Shown piece after piece: positions 50,101 to 56,660 of a stretch of DNA of 64,000 nucleotides. The stretch is from NCBI GenBank assembly GCA_937900465.1, contig CALCEJ010000155.1:6388-70387 (forward strand), read 5' to 3'. Both the position numbers and the translations under genes were made by a program. Source of the stretch: an uncultured Bacteroidales bacterium. Lineage in GTDB: Bacteria; Bacteroidota; Bacteroidia; Bacteroidales; UBA932. Below the pieces are notes generated by a model that did not search any database, was not told the DNA's origin, and worked only from the letters and a program-made list of their open reading frames with translations. Numbering within the stretch: position 1 is the first letter of the stretch; the number at the start of each line of letters is the position of its first letter.

Positions 50101-50728
50101 GATTTCCGCTTCCGGCACCGAGGTTCGTCGCCCAGTCGCCGTTCATCCTGAACTTGAACTCCTCGCCGGAAGCGACCGTGACGTCGAACGCCGCCATCCA
50201 GCCGCCGGGCTCTCCGAGCATAGGGATGTCATCCCCGCCGGAGCCCCAGTTAAGGCCCATAATGGATCCGGTGACGCCCCAGTTCGTAGTTTCCGTAAAC
50301 TCGCTCCTGTCGATGACCTGGCCGGGCTCTTCCTTGGCGCCTGCGGCCGCTTGGGAGACGGGGAGGTCAACTGAGACGGACGGGTCTGATTTCAGAGCGA
50401 TGCGGAGAGTGGTCTCGCGGGGATCGTCGCTGTCGTTGGAAGGGGCGACGGCGGTGACGGTCGTCGTGCCGCTGCCCTCGGCGGGGGACAGTTCAAGCCA
50501 GTCTGCCTCGCACTCCGCGGCCCAGATTTCCTCTGAGGTCACGGTGAAGGTCTTCGTTGCTCCTTCTCCGACAAAGTTCAGACGCACGACGCTGGTCTTG
50601 ATCTTGTCTGCGCCGGGGACGACCGGATCGTCCGTGTTGTCGGGCTCATCCCTGCGGCAGCCGGCAAGGACCGTCAAAATGCAAAGTGCAGCGGTTGAGG
50701 CTGCCCTTGAAAAGAACTTGCAGTCCAT
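47186..50728 (-). CDS. Multimodular surface alpha-amylase (BACON, starch-binding modules, GH13)
   Basis: 1180 residues. Lipobox TVLAGC at 24, then BACON (about 45-127), a SusE/F-like module (148-250), a CBM26-like starch-binding module (265-372: TRIYVLNNSTW), a second SusE/F-like module (395-497) and the GH13 barrel from about 527. Catalytic region: GFRLDAVKH (nucleophile Asp, about 854), MVGEVLS (acid Glu, about 906) and LANHDEDR (Asp, about 979). An insertion of about 130 residues sits between 665 and 800, after the B region. Predicted product: a SusG-like cell-surface amylase or neopullulanase. It is the second gene of the fimbrial operon. Confidence 0.88.
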   Translation of the reverse strand: MDCKFFSRAASTAALCILTVLAGCRRDEPDNTDDPVVPGADKIKTSVVRLNFVGEGATKTFTVTSEEIWAAECEADWLELSPAEGSGTTTVTAVAPSNDSDDPRETTLRIALKSDPSVSVDLPVSQAAAGAKEEPGQVIDRSEFTETTNWGVTGSIMGLNWGSGGDDIPMLGEPGGWMAAFDVTVASGEEFKFRMNGDWATNLGAGSGNPSLDKKYILADDGGNIKLSPGTYDLYVQPNFMILYVEKAGDVFAHGDATNEQEEGENTRIYVLNNSTWTTPYMYAYVGDGGGMQPYGAWPGTYAGGTKSFGDYLYTYWEAAGFSGVGGINLILNDGKGNQYPKPDEKDPLWSDLTIHSSLYFTWDGTTLTAVEDPSDPGVSGKGVEPVEVKFGSSSWTIIGTIGGTEWNVDFPMDTEGYWEVARDLEIAAGEMFKFRQNRSWGTNFGYGPESESGNTITVGAKTDVAQGAGNMKLATGGRYDIYLSAENKILYVLEAGTEWTHEADGRPDYYLGGTYDESLPVGNKAGGITYQVNVFSFKDSNGDGYGDFNGITQSLDYFDRMGVTALWLSPIQPAQSYHGYDVTDYEAVNPRFGTEKDFQNLITEAHKHNIRIYMDYVMNHSGDQNKWFLDIKKKGPESEYWDYYSITKTPEADIKAGKIDQIPASFGYNGYKWFPVLVGGGGKQRFKIDLDWTNASAPTITVSKTTEAPTTSGTTNNPARYLFWGNSTYTQFYDNGTNKYRLILDFESDWGCLIRTTKADDWSKGTKWGFNGSGDQLKDGEAHTLYSGESDAVQNIVMPGGEMYFYYTEFGTGMFVDFNYGKADQCASSPAFKAIMTGVEKWLGMGVDGFRLDAVKHIYANETGPENKTFWNTFYNECNKIYKANADKRAGLSGIVDENIFMVGEVLSGDGDCSPFYSGLPALFEFQFWWDLRNCLNGETIHNAGYGQHFPGSLPYRWNGHRAYRADAISTPKLANHDEDRTASSLGNYKPKIRQAAAVLLTAAGRPYIYQGEELGYWGTKAGGDEYVRTPILWTPSRSSAASKGVSNKVDWNMLTASISVESQEDDETSLLSLYRHFAYARNTNPALANGWPEADERTYGGYDGHIAGWYLHQVDGDKVVLVLHNFSSYTTDVTRWPGENVSNDNILVSNGRVSVSGNISDGATVTLPGYSSVVFELN

Positions 50729-50734
50729 ATTTTT

Positions 50735-51202
50735 CTATGATTTCTTGAACAGACCTCCGAGGACGCTCGTCGCCGCGCCGAGAATGCCGGATGATGAGCC
50801 CGTGGAGGATCCGCCCTTGAGCGAAAGTATTATGTCGTTAAGGTCCACGTCACCGTCGCCGTCCTGATCCTTCAGGATGCCTCCCAGTTTGCCCATCACG
50901 GTAGGGATAAGGGCCATAAGGGCGTTTTTGGTGCCGCTTCCGAGCTTTAGTTTCGAAAGGGTGTCAGTTGTGAAGATTTTGCCTGCGAGAGCCGTCACGG
51001 GGCTTGATGCGGCCTTTTCCTTGCCGGTAAGAAGGGCTTTTATCTGGTCGATTCCGCCACTTTTAGCCGCTGTTTTCGTGAGGCTGCCGGTGATTGCGCC
51101 GGTAAGGCCGTTCAGGACGGTATCCTTAATGTTTGAAGGAATTTCAACGCTGCCTGCGGCGCTCTTTACCTGACTGAGAATAAGATCTGTAATGTTTGCC
51201 AT
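50735..51202 (-). CDS. Small EF-hand protein, DUF937-like
   Basis: 155 residues without signal peptide. Gly/Ala/Thr-rich amphipathic helices (LNGLTGAITGSLTKTAAKSG) followed by a calcium-binding EF-hand loop DQDGDGDVDLND at about 113-124, then a Ser/Gly-rich tail. This resembles DUF937 or dockerin-like small proteins; its role is unknown. It ends six bases before the amylase and heads the operon, so it may affect folding or attachment of the surface enzyme. Confidence 0.6.
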   Translation of the reverse strand: MANITDLILSQVKSAAGSVEIPSNIKDTVLNGLTGAITGSLTKTAAKSGGIDQIKALLTGKEKAASSPVTALAGKIFTTDTLSKLKLGSGTKNALMALIPTVMGKLGGILKDQDGDGDVDLNDIILSLKGGSSTGSSSGILGAATSVLGGLFKKS

Positions 51203-51252
51203 AGTCAGAAGTCTTACGTTATTAATTCGGCGAAAGATACAAAAAAATGCCG

Positions 51253-51260
51253 TATCTTTG
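51253..51260 (+). promoter_or_regulatory. -7 box for the 51310 lipoprotein gene
   Basis: TATCTTTG, 49 bases before the ATG at 51310, in the divergent region with the amylase operon. Confidence 0.45.
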
Positions 51261-51309
51261 TACTTGTGAAAAACAAAGTTGTAATAGTCGGTTTGTAAAG
51301 TATTCTTTT

Positions 51310-51939
51310 ATGAAGGCTCTGAAATATCTCTTTGTCCCGCTCATTGCCCTTGTGACGGCGCTTTCCTGCCGTCAGAATGATCCGGCCCTTCAGGAAAGGG
51401 CCCTCGAGCTTTGCAAGTATATCCCGGATCACAGCATCAGCGACGATGCCGTCAATTACCTGACTCCGGATTTCTACACGGCCTTGACTGAGGCCTGGGA
51501 TGCCCCTGACGGCGCTTTCCCCGGAGAAAGCGGAGAGAGCGAATGGCTTTATTATTTTGTGACCGGGAGTGGCGGCAGCCTTCCTCATTTCACCGTTGAG
51601 TCTGCCTGGCGGACGGGGAAGAACAGGGCTGTTGCGACGGTCCTCCTCGGACAGGTATGGGAGCCCGGCGGCGAGGTCCAGAGCGAGCGGCCCTGCTCGC
51701 TTGAAATGGAACTCTGTGACGGAGAATGGCTTCTGGATGATTTCGACGGCATCAAGGAGGCCTGCCGGATTTACGTCAAGGAGCTCCGTGAGAAATACCG
51801 TACCGGTGCTTTCGTCACGGAATTCGAGCGCTATCTCCAGGAACATCCCGGCGAGCGTGACATCCTGGACCCGGAAGGTACCTACGCCTCAGACCTTGAC
51901 GCCGCTATCCACCGCTTCTACGAAATCTACGGCGAGTAG
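51310..51939 (+). CDS. Lipoprotein of unknown function
   Basis: 209 residues from the ATG at 51310. Lipobox ALVTALSC. The mature part looks like a NTF2- or DUF4878-type fold: VNYLTPDFYTALTEAW near the start, then RAVATVLLGQVWEPGG and MELCDGEWLLDDFDG. The C terminus RFYEIYGE is part of a 35-bp tandem duplication that runs over the stop codon. No operon partner. The lipocalin/NTF2-like reading is tentative. Confidence 0.6.
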   Translation: MKALKYLFVPLIALVTALSCRQNDPALQERALELCKYIPDHSISDDAVNYLTPDFYTALTEAWDAPDGAFPGESGESEWLYYFVTGSGGSLPHFTVESAWRTGKNRAVATVLLGQVWEPGGEVQSERPCSLEMELCDGEWLLDDFDGIKEACRIYVKELREKYRTGAFVTEFERYLQEHPGERDILDPEGTYASDLDAAIHRFYEIYGE

Positions 51940-51982
51940 CCTTCGGGCGCTTCTACGAAATCTACGGCGAGTAGCCTTCGGG
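51913..51982. repeat. 35-bp tandem duplication spanning a stop codon
   Basis: Bases 51913-51947 are repeated exactly at 51948-51982. The unit covers the last codons of the lipoprotein gene (RFYEIYGE) and its TAG stop, so the second copy lies outside the gene, just beside the GNAT 3' end. A recent slippage event. Confidence 0.85.
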
Positions 51983-52465
51983 TTACCCCCTCAGGAGCCT
52001 CATCTCCGCGTGGGGAATTCCCGCCTCGTCGAAAAGGCCGGAGCATACCCTGAAGCCCATCTTCTCATAAAATCCGATGCAGTACTCCTGCGAGTGGAGT
52101 AGTATCTCGTTAGCGCCCATCCGGGTCCACGCGGCTTCAATCCCCGCCTCTACAACCCTTCGGCCAAGGCCTTCGCCGTGACGGCGGGTAAGGACTCGGC
52201 CCATATGGACCGGCCCGGCGGTGGTAGAGTCATGGGCCCCGGTGGGTTTTCCGGCCCCATCGTCCTCCCGGTAGAGTCTTAGATACGCCTCGACCGTGCC
52301 GTCACGGGTCTCAAGCCAGACGTGAAGGCTGTGGAGGTCTACCCCGTCCGCATCCGGATAACATATCTTCTGCTCCACGGTGAACACATCGCACCGGGCC
52401 CCGAGGATTTCGTATACTTCGCGGGCGGAGAGTTCTTCGAAAGACTTGATTTTTAGGGTTAGCAT
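51983..52465 (-). CDS. GNAT N-acetyltransferase, ElaA-like
   Basis: 160 residues. ElaA-type GNAT fold: start FEELSAREVYEILGARCDVF, acetyl-CoA binding segment MGRVLTRRHGEGLGRRVVE (R/Q-x-x-G-x-G/A), then HSQEYCIGFYEKMGF. The substrate is unknown. A 20-residue extension (REDDGAGKPTGAHDSTTAGP) is longer than usual in the loop before the CoA site. It follows six bases after the YbaK-like gene, so they form an operon. Confidence 0.85.
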   Translation of the reverse strand: MLTLKIKSFEELSAREVYEILGARCDVFTVEQKICYPDADGVDLHSLHVWLETRDGTVEAYLRLYREDDGAGKPTGAHDSTTAGPVHMGRVLTRRHGEGLGRRVVEAGIEAAWTRMGANEILLHSQEYCIGFYEKMGFRVCSGLFDEAGIPHAEMRLLRG

Positions 52466-52471
52466 AGGCGG

Positions 52472-53008
52472 TCAGATTATCGTCAAGGAATGTCCGGTGG
52501 CGGGAAGGTATTTTTCCAGCAGGTCCCCGCTGCGGATTTTCACGAAGCAGGTCGCGGTGCCGTCAGTGCAGGCGAACCATTCGCCTTCTGCGATGGGCTT
52601 GTCCATAACAAGCTGGACGGGGGCGCATTCTGGAAGCACGGCGCTGAGGATGGTCGTCGCTCCTGCCTCCACTCCAGTCAGTTCGCGGAGCTTCTCCGAA
52701 GGGGCGAAAGATACGCGTGGGATGCCCCCGAGCGCGGCACAGAAATCCCGCGTCACAAAAGGCTTGTCGTCCGACGTGACATACAGCCAGAAGGCCGTCT
52801 GCTGCCGGTTGCATAGGAAAACGGTCTTTACTACCCTTACGCCTATCGCCGCAGAGATGTTCTCGCAGTCCTCCATCGTCAACCCCGGGTCCGTATCCAC
52901 CCTCTCGAACGGAATCCCAAGCCTTGCAAAGGCGTTATAGATGGCTTCTTCCAGCGCCGACAGATACCCCGCCGGGGGATCTGCAATGGGTCTGCTTACT
53001 TTGAACAT
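52472..53008 (-). CDS. YbaK/ProX-type aminoacyl-tRNA deacylase
   Basis: 178 residues from the ATG at 53008. Matches the prolyl-tRNA synthetase-associated (YbaK/ProXp) domain: VVKTVFLCNRQQTAFWLYV near residue 60, FAPSEKLRELTGVEAGATT, and C-terminal VRIRSGD-like LEKYLPATGHSL. Such proteins hydrolyse mischarged tRNAs, e.g. Ala- or Cys-tRNA-Pro. A longer frame upstream (from 53131 or 53218) reads through the hexamer repeat, but a TAACTTTG -7 box on the minus strand at 53126-53119 indicates that this is 5' untranslated sequence. Confidence 0.8.
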   Translation of the reverse strand: MFKVSRPIADPPAGYLSALEEAIYNAFARLGIPFERVDTDPGLTMEDCENISAAIGVRVVKTVFLCNRQQTAFWLYVTSDDKPFVTRDFCAALGGIPRVSFAPSEKLRELTGVEAGATTILSAVLPECAPVQLVMDKPIAEGEWFACTDGTATCFVKIRSGDLLEKYLPATGHSLTII

Positions 53009-53043
53009 ACTTATGATTGCTTTTTCTATACCTTTCGCATCTT

Positions 53044-53118
53044 CTGCCTCTGCCTCTGCCTCTGCCTCTGCCTCTGCCTCCGTCTCTGCCTCCGTCTCCG
53101 TCCCCGTCTCTGCCTCCG
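53044..53118. repeat. Hexanucleotide microsatellite in the YbaK-like 5' leader
   Basis: About twelve units of CTGCCT or its variant CCGTCT in a row. They lie between the -7 box (53119-53126, minus strand) and the start codon at 53008, so length changes would alter the mRNA leader, not the protein. If the upstream ATG at 53131 were used they would encode an Ala-Glu/Thr-Glu repeat. Confidence 0.8.
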
Positions 53119-53126
53119 CAAAGTTA
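53119..53126 (-). promoter_or_regulatory. -7 box for the YbaK-like gene
   Basis: TAACTTTG on the minus strand, 110 bases before the ATG at 53008 and directly before the microsatellite. Confidence 0.5.
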
Positions 53127-53190
53127 ATCATTTTCCTCTCCTCGTGTCCCATCCCTTGCTCCCGGCCCGTTGCCCCTTCGCCCCGCCTCC

Positions 53191-53287
53191 GCACAAGGTC
53201 TGATTTCACGCCCGACACCTTGTGCGCTTTTTGTCCCCAGATACCCTTTTCCGCACAAGGTCCCCCGCCTATAATCAGACCTTGTGC
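53191..53287. repeat. Dispersed palindromic repeat, copy 2
   Basis: Outer arms GCACAAGGTCTGATT (53191-53205) and its complement (53273-53287); alternating GCACAAGGT sites at 53191, 53217, 53253 and 53279. The offsets 26, 62 and 88 are identical to copy 1 at 9829. It sits between the terminator of the 53338-54642 lipoprotein and the YbaK-like promoter. Confidence 0.85.
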
Positions 53288-53314
53288 AAAAAAGCCACCC
53301 CAGAAGGAGTGGCT
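53288..53314 (-). terminator. Terminator of the 53338-54642 lipoprotein gene
   Basis: AGCCACCCC/GGAGTGGCT hairpin (53293-53301/53306-53314), followed on the minus strand by six Ts, 24 bases after the stop codon. Confidence 0.75.
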
Positions 53315-53337
53315 AAAATAAACGAGAGGATATTACA

Positions 53338-54642
53338 TTAAAGATTTGCCCCCCAGATATCTCTGTTAATAGTTACACCACTTTCATTCTTGGACTCCCA
53401 GCCAGCATTACACTCGTTGTAAAAGCGGTACTTAACGGTCTTTGTGCCATAAACGGAAGTGGCGAATTCGTAGTAAAAAATGTAGCCGTTATTGTCGGCA
53501 TTCCTTTCTTGAATTGCGTTGGTATCCGGAGTTGATAGTCCATCCCACGTGACAAATTTAACCACGGAAGTCCCCGAACCCTGAGTTTGCCATATTGTCC
53601 ATTGGCTATCGCTCATATATACATAGATCCTGTATGTGGTTTTCAAAGAGCTTTCGGTTGTATCAAAAGTAAAGTCGCGATAGAGCCAAACGGCATCTGA
53701 GGCAGACACATAAGTGCCGTTTTTGAATACTTGCAAACAAACGGGATCACCTGTTTTTGACCAGCTCAATGTCGGAAGAATACACCACTTTGTGGTGCCG
53801 TCAGAAAGGACGTTGAGTGTAAGGTAGGACTTGGTTTCATAGTTGATGGTAGAGCCGTCTGTTGCGAAGAAACGTGCTTCGTCGACCTTGTCGTCGTCGT
53901 TGAATACAAAGATATGACCGTCAACATCCACCGGCTTCATATTCTTAATTGTTCCTGCGGTGAAGGACTTTGCTGAAGTGGTGGACTTTGTTGCGATGTC
54001 ATTGCTGTTGTCATCCTGAACGGACACGGTGAAGGTGGTCGTAGAGGCATCAACAGGAATATATGCAACGACAGTTCCGCGGGAGCCGAGGGAAATGCCA
54101 GAAACCGTCACGTCATTAACGTCTCCGTCAAAAACCACCTTGTTCGCAAACGTAGGCACATTCGTAAACGTTACCTTCAGGAGGGCGTTCTGATGGCTGA
54201 GGGTCACAGCGTTGTCGGATATGGTTCCGGACATCCTGATTGCATCGGCACCAAGTGCGCCGGCGAGGCTGGCGATTTCGGTGGGGAGAGCGGTGTCGCT
54301 GAAGTCTGCGGTATAAGGATATTTTACCTCAGCGGGGGTGCCGTTCATCGTTCCGGTATAGGTGAAGCGGGCGGACTGGCTTCCGCCGGTTTCGGCAGTG
54401 AACTGGTAGACATCGCCCGTGGTGGTCTTAACAGCGATAGCGTCGCCAGCAGTCCAGGTGAAGGTTCCGTCAGTGCTAGAGATTGCGGCTTTGGTGTCAG
54501 CGTCGACAAGGTCCGGGATGGACACGAAGAGTTCGTGAATGTCCGATCCGTTGGTGGCGGCGAGGTCATCATTGATGCTGGCCTCTTTTGCGCAGGAGGC
54601 AAGGGCTGCGACGGCAGCGAGAATGTAGATGTACTTTTTCAT
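53338..54642 (-). CDS. Fimbrillin-like lipoprotein with C-terminal beta module
   Basis: 434 residues from the ATG at 54642. Lipobox VAALASC. Residues about 40-260 look fimbrillin-like: early TKAAISSTDGTFTWTAGDAI, PYTADFS, LSHQNALLKVTFTNV, VAYIPVDA. The C-terminal 165 residues form a separate aromatic-rich domain with two similar strands (YRIYVYMSDSQWTIWQ and FYYEFATSVYGTKTVKYRFYN) that recalls a carbohydrate-binding module but is not firmly assigned. A 46-codon peptide gene lies 19 bases upstream. Surface location expected. Confidence 0.65.
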   Translation of the reverse strand: MKKYIYILAAVAALASCAKEASINDDLAATNGSDIHELFVSIPDLVDADTKAAISSTDGTFTWTAGDAIAVKTTTGDVYQFTAETGGSQSARFTYTGTMNGTPAEVKYPYTADFSDTALPTEIASLAGALGADAIRMSGTISDNAVTLSHQNALLKVTFTNVPTFANKVVFDGDVNDVTVSGISLGSRGTVVAYIPVDASTTTFTVSVQDDNSNDIATKSTTSAKSFTAGTIKNMKPVDVDGHIFVFNDDDKVDEARFFATDGSTINYETKSYLTLNVLSDGTTKWCILPTLSWSKTGDPVCLQVFKNGTYVSASDAVWLYRDFTFDTTESSLKTTYRIYVYMSDSQWTIWQTQGSGTSVVKFVTWDGLSTPDTNAIQERNADNNGYIFYYEFATSVYGTKTVKYRFYNECNAGWESKNESGVTINRDIWGANL

Positions 54643-54661
54643 AATCGTTCCGATTTTAGTA

Positions 54662-54802
54662 TTACCAATCCTCTTCGCTGCTGTCCCATCCAGAGACATT
54701 TCCTCCTCGTACGGTTCCTACGGATCCGTCCAGGAAATCCTTTTCGAAGCGAACCTCCGTCATCTCAGTGACGGGCGCGTCGTAGCTTTGTTTTTTGTCC
54801 AT
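54662..54802 (-). CDS. 46-residue peptide of the P-E-W type
   Basis: Encodes 46 residues: MDKKQSYDAPVTEMTEVRF at the start, DFLDGSVGTV in the middle, then SGWDSSEEDW. The plan (Tyr-x-x-Pro near residue 10, E-V-x-F followed by L-x-G/S-S, Trp with acidic residues at the end) is shared with the peptides at 55057 and 13054. It lies directly upstream of a fimbrillin-like lipoprotein gene on the same strand and is divergent from the other peptide-lipoprotein pair. No signal peptide; function unknown. Confidence 0.6.
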   Translation of the reverse strand: MDKKQSYDAPVTEMTEVRFEKDFLDGSVGTVRGGNVSGWDSSEEDW

Positions 54803-55056
54803 AGTGTTATAATTTTTAATTTGTATTTTCCTTTTCTCCGTCCCCCGCAGCTTTTCTCCGTCCCCGCAGCGGACTTTATCTTGCTGCTAATGATTTGGCT
54901 ATCAAACGCCACAAATGCAACAAATGCCAAATCCTTGCAAATATAGCATTTTCTCCCAAAGATTATCCTTTTTTCTGAAAGAAAAAGCTCATCCCCCTTG
55001 ATATTCACACCCTTAGCAGCAAGATAAAGACAATATAAACACAAAATGATAACACG

Positions 55057-55191
55057 ATGAAAGAAAAAATGTTTTACACAGCTCCTGAGATGGAGCAAGT
55101 GGTGGTTAAAGCAGAGGTTAACTTCCTGACTAGCGGATCAGCTTCCGTAGAAACTCTTAATAAAGTCGACGGATCTTGGGACGAGGATTAA
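55057..55191 (+). CDS. 44-residue peptide of the P-E-W type
   Basis: Encodes 44 residues: MKEKMFYTAPEMEQVVVKA, then EVNFLTSGSASVETL and a C-terminal DGSWDED. Same plan as the peptides at 54662 and 13054 (Y-x-A-P, V-x-F-L-x-S/G-S, late Trp with acid). It is followed after 21 bases by a fimbrillin-like lipoprotein gene. The 254-base region between the two divergent peptide genes contains AT-rich sequence but no gene. Confidence 0.6.
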   Translation: MKEKMFYTAPEMEQVVVKAEVNFLTSGSASVETLNKVDGSWDED

Positions 55192-55212
55192 CAGATTAAA
55201 GTGAGAACAACT

Positions 55213-56376
55213 ATGAAGAAGTATTTGCTTATAGCTGCAGTCTGCCTTATTGCAGCGTCTTGTCAAAAAGAAGAAGGACAAGAACATAGGGGCTTGTCTC
55301 TTTCTGCTAGTCTTGAACAGACATCCAGCGTGACAAAGGCATCTCTTAATGACAGTCGCCAGACGCTTTGGGCTACGGGAGACGTCATTCGTGTCTACGT
55401 GGAGAACGATGCCGGTAACTGGCATACTAATGCCCCGTTCAATCTTACTTCCGGGGATGGAAAAACCAATGCGGTCTTTACCTGTGAAACTGATTACAGT
55501 TCCGGAAATAAGTGGAACGTAGGAGCCTTTTTCCCTTATTTTGAGCAAAGTGCAGGTAACGGAAGCAATATTAGCTCCGGCAATATGTATTTCTATCTTC
55601 CTGAGGGCTACTATGGCTACACTACCGGGAAAACATACCTGCCATTAATTGCCGATATGAGCGGAGGTTCCACGCAGCCTACAAGTATCTCCTTCAAGCA
55701 CGTCGGCGGTGCTGTTGTCCTGAATCTCACAAATGTTCCTGGACCGGCACATTCAATAGGTATGACCGTTTCCGGCAAGAATGTATTTGGATGGCTTGGA
55801 TCTGTGGCGGTGGGAGACGCCGGATCTGCTTCCGGAATCCTGACTGCATCCAGCGGCACGAATAGCACTGTTTGGCTGAATTTTGATGAAAACGGTTCCA
55901 CGCCTCGCTCTTTCCAGTTCGTGTTCCCTGTCCCGACGATCAGTTCATCGTGCGACTATTCCTTCTCAATGTATGACAAGAACAACTTGAAGATTTGGAG
56001 CAAGACTGCATCAAGCCAGCCGGCTATAGGTCGTGCTGAGGCTTTGGTTATGCCGGATAAGGCAGTTTCTCCTGTCCCTCAGGAGATATATCTTGCCGGA
56101 TATATCAATGGTGAAGATAAATATCCGACGTCCGGAAATGATCTCAAATTTGTGGATGGAACGCTGACCGTCAGTTTGACACAGGACAGTTATGTTTTAT
56201 TGAATAACAATAGCGACAAAAGGTATTTGTTAAGCGCATACAGCGAATCAACAGACCCGGTAACATTCAGTGTAGATAATGAAAATTACGATTATAAACT
56301 GAAAGTCCCGAGTGGAACCAGGACATTTACTCTTACGTATAATTCTGATGGATCTATTACGCTTTCATACGTATAG
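55213..56376 (+). CDS. Fimbrillin-like lipoprotein with C-terminal beta module
   Basis: 387 residues from the ATG at 55213. Lipobox LIAASC. Fimbrillin-like body at about 30-285: TKASLNDSRQTLWATGDVI, FFPYFEQ, SFKHVGGAVVLNLTNV. The last 95 residues (from IYLAGYINGEDKYP to TFTLTYNSDGSITLSYV) form a separate module that resembles the strands ending the SusE/F-like domains at 45912 (NYTVTFNSSTLALSYV). Codon use is more AT-rich than the amylase operon. Probably surface exposed; glycan binding is inferred only. Confidence 0.65.
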   Translation: MKKYLLIAAVCLIAASCQKEEGQEHRGLSLSASLEQTSSVTKASLNDSRQTLWATGDVIRVYVENDAGNWHTNAPFNLTSGDGKTNAVFTCETDYSSGNKWNVGAFFPYFEQSAGNGSNISSGNMYFYLPEGYYGYTTGKTYLPLIADMSGGSTQPTSISFKHVGGAVVLNLTNVPGPAHSIGMTVSGKNVFGWLGSVAVGDAGSASGILTASSGTNSTVWLNFDENGSTPRSFQFVFPVPTISSSCDYSFSMYDKNNLKIWSKTASSQPAIGRAEALVMPDKAVSPVPQEIYLAGYINGEDKYPTSGNDLKFVDGTLTVSLTQDSYVLLNNNSDKRYLLSAYSESTDPVTFSVDNENYDYKLKVPSGTRTFTLTYNSDGSITLSYV

Positions 56377-56402
56377 TCACAGAGAGAAATTGTCTTACTC
56401 TT

Positions 56403-56431
56403 CGGCCATCCTTCGGGGTGGCCGTTTTTTT
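56403..56431. terminator. Terminator after the 55213 lipoprotein gene
   Basis: CGGCCATCC/GGGGTGGCCG hairpin with a three-base loop followed by seven Ts. Confidence 0.8.
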
Positions 56432-56432
56432 G

Positions 56433-56472
56433 CGGAGGGTGCGCCGGCGGTTTACGGAGGGTGCGCCGGCGG
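56433..56472. repeat. 18-bp direct repeat
   Basis: CGGAGGGTGCGCCGGCGG at 56433-56450 and 56455-56472, period 22, directly after the terminator and before the palindromic repeat variant. Confidence 0.8.
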
Positions 56473-56527
56473 GTTGGGCCTTGCGGAATGTCAACGGGCA
56501 GTTCTGCGTGCGGCGAGTGAGAGATTT

Positions 56528-56658
56528 GCGGAAGGTCTGATCAAAGGTGACAGACCTTCCGCGGGGGAAAGGCCGTGGAGGTGTGTCTGGCCGATGGTGT
56601 TTGCGGAAGGTGTGCGGGATTTGAGCAGACCTTCCGCAAACGCATGCAGACCTTCCGC
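56528..56658. repeat. Dispersed palindromic repeat, variant copy 3
   Basis: GCGGAAGGT (56528, 56603) and ACCTTCCGC (56554, 56629, 56650) in alternating orientation. Within each hairpin the offset is again 26 bases, as in copies 1 and 2, but the stem reads GCGGAAGG instead of GCACAAGG, with matching changes on the other side. The hairpins are 40 instead of 27 bases apart and an extra half-site follows. Confidence 0.75.
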
Positions 56659-56660
56659 GG

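Noticed and set aside
48866..50374. 502-codon open frame antisense to the amylase gene
   Set aside because: The amylase modules and catalytic motifs are on the minus strand; this is a shadow.
52472..53218. Long form of the YbaK-like protein with an Ala-Glu repeat N terminus
   Set aside because: The upstream part crosses a palindromic repeat and a TAACTTTG promoter box; the conserved domain begins at the ATG at 53008.
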